Shown: positions 6,891 through 8,748 of the stretch, one piece after another
Layout: each line of letters begins with the position of its first letter
Numbering within the stretch: the first letter of the stretch is position 1
Assembly (NCBI GenBank): GCA_002308515.1
Contig: DBVN01000021.1
Span: 32,525 to 41,272 of the forward strand
DNA from: Verrucomicrobia bacterium UBA1263
GTDB lineage: Bacteria > Verrucomicrobiota > Verrucomicrobiia > Limisphaerales > UBA1412
DNA length: 8,748 bases
Direction: 5' to 3'
The notes under the pieces: model-generated
Told to the model about the DNA's origin: nothing
Database searches by the model: none
Seen by the model: only the letters and a program-made list of their open reading frames with translations
Made by a program: the position numbers and the translations under genes

Positions 6891-6951
6891 CAACAATTTA
6901 TCTGTGTATATCTGTGTCCATCTGTGGTTCTTTTAAATCACCTGTGGTTCT
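6891..6951 (+). repeat. Direct repeat, copy 2 (ATCTGTG-type decamers)
   Basis: This is the better preserved copy of 6657-6718. ATCTGTGTAT, ATCTGTGTCC and ATCTGTGGTT sit end to end (6900-6929), each 10 bases long, and ACCTGTGGTT (6940-6949) follows exactly 20 bases after the third. All four units are therefore in 10-base phase. It ends at the T-tract side of the terminator. Confidence 0.7.
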
Positions 6952-6987
6952 AAAAAAAAGATCCCCCTTTGTTGTCAAAGGAGGATC
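6952..6987 (-). terminator. Intrinsic terminator of the DUF1080 gene
   Basis: Read on the minus strand, GATCCTCCTTTG (6987-6976), loop ACAA, CAAAGGGGGATC (6971-6960) form a 12-bp stem with one U-G wobble, directly followed by eight Ts (6959-6952). It lies 32 bases past the stop codon of the minus-strand gene. On the plus strand the wobble becomes a C-A mismatch and only TCTTTC follows, so the terminator is polar and serves the DUF1080 gene. Confidence 0.88.
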
Positions 6988-7018
6988 TCTTTCAAATCCG
7001 TCTCTTAAAGGAGACTAT

Positions 7019-8320
7019 TTATTTCGTTGTATTGATCTCACGAACGTAAACATTCTTGAACCAAAGCACGCTGTTGTGGTGCTGGAGCTCGATCTGACCC
7101 GTGGGATAGATCGGGATGCTGCGATCCCAGTAGTTCTCCATGGTCACATTGTTCACCACCAGAATGTTGTTCAGATAGACGGTCACCTTGTCGCCGATCA
7201 TCAGGATGCGGAAGGTGTTCCATTCACCGATCGGATTATCCGCGTTGCTCAGCGGGCCGGAGGGGTTCTTCTGATTGTTATAGAGTCCGCCGGAACCTAA
7301 TTTCTTCGGGTTGGCAGGATCTCCATCAAACGGATCCCAAATCTGGACCTGCGGCGATCCGCGCAGATAGATACCGCTGTCGCCATTTTTATTGATCTTC
7401 CAATCTACCAGCATTTCAAAGTCGGCATAATCCTTGGCGGTGCAGAGACTCTGGCCTTTGCCGTCATACTCCAGGGCTCCGTCTTTGACCTTCCAGTGGT
7501 CGCGCATCTGCTGGTCGGCTTTCACCTGTTCATCGGCCAGCTGCTCGGCGGTCATCTTGGCACGGCCCGCGGGACCACCACCAGGGGATACCAGACCTTT
7601 CCATCCGTCCAGGTCTTCACCATTGAACAGCGGTTTGAAACCCTGGGGTGCCACATTGTCCTTAGTGGAATAAGGCAGCTCCTTGATGCGGATATTGCGG
7701 AAGGCCACTTCGGAACCGTGACCCAGGAAGCCGATGTGACCGGTGTCTCTCAGCATACCGGGATGGCTCAGGATCTTGCCCGCGTCCGTCACGGTGTTCA
7801 GGTCTTCATCCAGAATGACCGTTCCGTTCAGGGTAACGGTGATGTGGCGTCCGTCCGCCTTGATTTCCTCAGTGTTCCACTCGCCGGGAGCTTTCTGGAA
7901 ACCGCGCTTGGCCGGGAAAATGCCGTAAACGGAACCATGATACTGCCAGGGCTGGAGTTTTTCATAGACCTTGTGCTCGTTATCCAGCACCTGGATCTCC
8001 ATTCCCACATAAGCGGCATCGCCTTCATAGGGAGCGCGGATGCCCACGCCGTTGTTCGCGGCCGGGGTCAGCTTCACATCGAAGCGAAGGATGAAATTGG
8101 AATACTCTTTCTCGGTGAAGAGGTTGCCGCCGCCGTTCGCGGGACAGACGATCGTTTCGTCCTGCACCACATAACCGGGGCCTCTGCCGCCGACCAGCTT
8201 CCAGCCATCCAGATTCTTTCCGTTAAATATCTGCGTAAATCCTTCCTCTGCCGCAAAGGAGGATGACAACGTCAGAGCCGTTGTCACAGCCGTCAAAGCA
8301 ATGTATTTAAAAATACTCAT
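7019..8320 (-). CDS. Secreted protein with two DUF1080 (3-keto-disaccharide hydrolase) domains
   Basis: From ATG at 8320 (complement) the product has 433 residues with a signal peptide (MSIFKYIALTAVTTALTLSSSFA, cut near residue 23-24). Two homologous halves follow: residues ~27-215, opening with FTQIFNGKNLDGWKLVGG, and ~226-431, opening with FKPLFNGEDLDGWKGLV. Each has the jelly-roll pattern of DUF1080, with internal GVGIRAP / DSGIYLRG, WNTEEIKADG / WNTFRILMIGD and GHIGFLGHG / GQIELQHHN pairs. Characterised relatives cleave or hydrate 3-keto-sugars and 3-keto-glycosides; whether both halves are active is unknown. The frame could extend to TTG 8356, but that would overlap the likely promoter and put 12 residues before a normal signal peptide. 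It stands alone on its strand, convergent with the glycosidase operon, and may act on oxidised products of glycan breakdown. Confidence 0.9.
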   Translation of the reverse strand: MSIFKYIALTAVTTALTLSSSFAAEEGFTQIFNGKNLDGWKLVGGRGPGYVVQDETIVCPANGGGNLFTEKEYSNFILRFDVKLTPAANNGVGIRAPYEGDAAYVGMEIQVLDNEHKVYEKLQPWQYHGSVYGIFPAKRGFQKAPGEWNTEEIKADGRHITVTLNGTVILDEDLNTVTDAGKILSHPGMLRDTGHIGFLGHGSEVAFRNIRIKELPYSTKDNVAPQGFKPLFNGEDLDGWKGLVSPGGGPAGRAKMTAEQLADEQVKADQQMRDHWKVKDGALEYDGKGQSLCTAKDYADFEMLVDWKINKNGDSGIYLRGSPQVQIWDPFDGDPANPKKLGSGGLYNNQKNPSGPLSNADNPIGEWNTFRILMIGDKVTVYLNNILVVNNVTMENYWDRSIPIYPTGQIELQHHNSVLWFKNVYVREINTTK

Positions 8321-8328
8321 CGCCCCTG

Positions 8329-8356
8329 AGTATAAAAAAAATCGGATTTTCCTCAA
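8329..8356 (-). promoter_or_regulatory. Promoter of the DUF1080 gene, near-leaderless
   Basis: On the minus strand TTGAGG (8356-8351) and TATACT (8334-8329) are 16 bases apart, separated by a T-rich spacer. Transcription would start about 8323-8321, only 1-3 bases before ATG 8320. AGGGG (8327-8323) is just 2 bases from the ATG, too close for a usual Shine-Dalgarno and perhaps not transcribed. Translation may therefore be leaderless. Confidence 0.5.
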
Positions 8357-8462
8357 GAAAAATTCTGTCTCTTTCCAAAAAAACCGAAAAAAGCCATGAA
8401 AAAAATCAGCATGGTCAGTACAAAATCACAGTTTCCAATGAAACTATTTACTTATTGCAGTG

Positions 8463-8468
8463 TATAAT
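8463..8468 (+). promoter_or_regulatory. Possible -10 element upstream of the membrane fusion gene
   Basis: TATAAT matches the -10 consensus exactly, but the -35 region near 8440-8445 (GAAACT) is poor and falls in a small 6-bp hairpin (8430-8435 with 8440-8445, loop CAAT). If used, it gives a leader of about 120 bases containing the stem CGGGGA/TCCCCG (8484-8489, 8498-8503). A nearer alternative is TATATT at 8574-8579, also without a good -35. Confidence 0.3.
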
Positions 8469-8545
8469 GTAATGTATGGGGCGCGGGGATGTGATATTCC
8501 CCGTCTGTTTGTATTGGCTTTGGCACGAAGAAGAGCGGAAGCGGA

Positions 8546-8588
8546 TATAAATTTATAAAATCTAGATTTTAAGTATATTATCATATAC
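8546..8588 (+). promoter_or_regulatory. Stacked palindromes, candidate operator of the membrane fusion gene
   Basis: Three dyads lie almost end to end just before ATG 8594: TATAAATTTATA (8546-8557, perfect), TAAAATCTAGATTTTA (8556-8571, perfect over 16 bases) and GTATAT-TATC-ATATAC (8573-8588, 6-bp arms). Dimeric repressors of the TetR or MarR type bind such sites, and efflux operons are often controlled in this way. The AT-richness raises the chance of accidental palindromes, so the 16-base one is the main evidence. Confidence 0.4.
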
Positions 8589-8593
8589 ACTAT

Positions 8594-8748
8594 ATGAAGA
8601 AGCTGATCATTGTTTTGATCATCGCGGCACTTGCCGGCGGCGGTTGGTATTATTATAAGCAGTCATCCCAAAACGCGGAACCGGCCATGCAGACCCGTCA
8701 GGATAAAGGTGTTCAGAAAGTAAAAAGACGTTCTATCCAACTGAGCAT
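8594..8748 (+). CDS. N-terminus of a probable HlyD/RND-type membrane fusion protein (partial)
   Basis: The frame opens at ATG 8594 and leaves the window after 51 codons. It begins MKKLIIVLIIAALAGGGWYYY, a single membrane helix (about residues 3-21), followed by a polar linker and VKRRSIQLS. This matches how periplasmic adaptor proteins of tripartite efflux pumps (HlyD, MacA, AcrA types) begin: an N-terminal anchor, a short linker, then the first beta strand before the barrel-sandwich domain. The decisive domains are outside the window, so another membrane-anchored periplasmic protein is possible. There is no Shine-Dalgarno; the upstream 50 bases are strongly AT-rich and palindromic. Pump genes would be expected downstream. 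Confidence 0.55.
   Translation, partial: MKKLIIVLIIAALAGGGWYYYKQSSQNAEPAMQTRQDKGVQKVKRRSIQLS

Larger units (their letters stand above)
6536..7018. other. 483-base convergent intergenic region made of repeats
   Basis: This stretch separates the ends of two convergent genes. I find no open frame here with a credible start, codon pattern or recognisable product. It holds, left to right: an inverted copy of a C-run/G-run hairpin unit (6545-6568), a REP/BIME-like pair (6587-6637), a direct repeat with decamer phasing (6657-6718), a hairpin cluster (6725-6850), a single REP (6849-6874), the second direct repeat (6891-6951) and the terminator of the minus-strand gene (6952-6987). The plus-strand operon has no clean U-tract terminator here; the hairpin at 6545-6557 is the nearest candidate. 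No transposase or integrase remnant is visible. Confidence 0.8.

Noticed and set aside
6657..6951. CRISPR array
   Set aside because: There are only two copies of a ~62-base repeat, separated by 172 bases that themselves contain other repeats. No regular spacers and no cas genes are present.
6536..7018. Insertion sequence or integron cassette
   Set aside because: There is no transposase or integrase remnant, no paired terminal repeats with target duplication, and no attC-like core sites. The palindromes fit REP-type repeats better.
8396..8467. Small open frame of 23 codons (MKKISMV...)
   Set aside because: It has no ribosome site, sits in an AT-rich promoter region and ends inside the TATAAT element. 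It is too short to distinguish from chance.
8522..8537. Sigma-54 promoter suggested by TGGCAC
   Set aside because: The second half (a GC doublet 10 bases after GG, within TTGCA) is missing; the nearest GC is off by one and lies in a purine run.
8472..8558. Small open frame of 28 codons over the GC-rich island
   Set aside because: No Shine-Dalgarno and no recognisable product; its end overlaps the palindrome stack. A noncoding role is at least as likely.

Overview
The window looks like bacterial chromosome, moderately GC-rich in the genes and AT-rich in the promoters. I favour the PVC superphylum (Verrucomicrobiota in the broad sense: Kiritimatiellae, Lentisphaeria or Verrucomicrobiae), with Bacteroidota/Planctomycetota-like lineages as the alternative. 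The reasons are tandem DUF1080 (3-keto-disaccharide hydrolase) domains, a large secreted protein resembling the GH123 N-terminal/DUF6067 group, secreted esterases, weak or missing Shine-Dalgarno sequences on several genes, and noncoding DNA built from small hairpin repeats. The taxonomy is inference; there is no rRNA or marker gene.

Layout. (i) 1-1663, plus strand: the last 34 codons of an unidentified gene, then, 6 bases on and with a strong AGGAG site, a 516-residue Fic-domain protein. It has an intact HPFNDGNGRIHR motif and a candidate N-terminal inhibitory helix. (ii) 1746-6535, plus strand: a tight three-gene operon behind a recognisable promoter (TTGAAA-N17-TATTCT). It encodes a secreted acetyl-xylan/feruloyl-esterase-like alpha/beta hydrolase, a membrane-anchored BEM46/ABHD17-like alpha/beta hydrolase, and a 1017-residue secreted putative glycoside hydrolase. 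Intergenic gaps are 12 and 2 bases. (iii) 6536-7018: 483 bases between convergent genes with no credible coding sequence, packed with short repeats. These are a REP/BIME-like inverted pair with terminal GTAG/CTAC, a third single REP, two ~62-base direct repeats made of 10-base-phased ATCTGTG-like units, a cluster of C-run/G-run hairpins with one inverted outlying copy, and a clear intrinsic terminator for the minus-strand gene. (iv) 7019-8320, minus strand: a secreted protein with two DUF1080 domains, from a promoter so close to the start codon that the mRNA may be nearly leaderless. (v) 8321-8593: a divergent intergenic region with stacked palindromes in front of (vi) 8594 onward, the N-terminus of a probable HlyD/RND-type membrane fusion protein that runs off the window.

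Functionally, (ii) and (iv) suit an organism that degrades complex glycans outside the cytoplasm: ester groups removed by the hydrolases, glycosidic bonds attacked by the large enzyme, and oxidised (3-keto) sugars handled by the DUF1080 protein. The Fic gene is probably unrelated to this (signalling or toxin-type AMP transfer). The least explained DNA is the repeat mosaic at 6536-7018 and the palindrome stack at 8546-8588.
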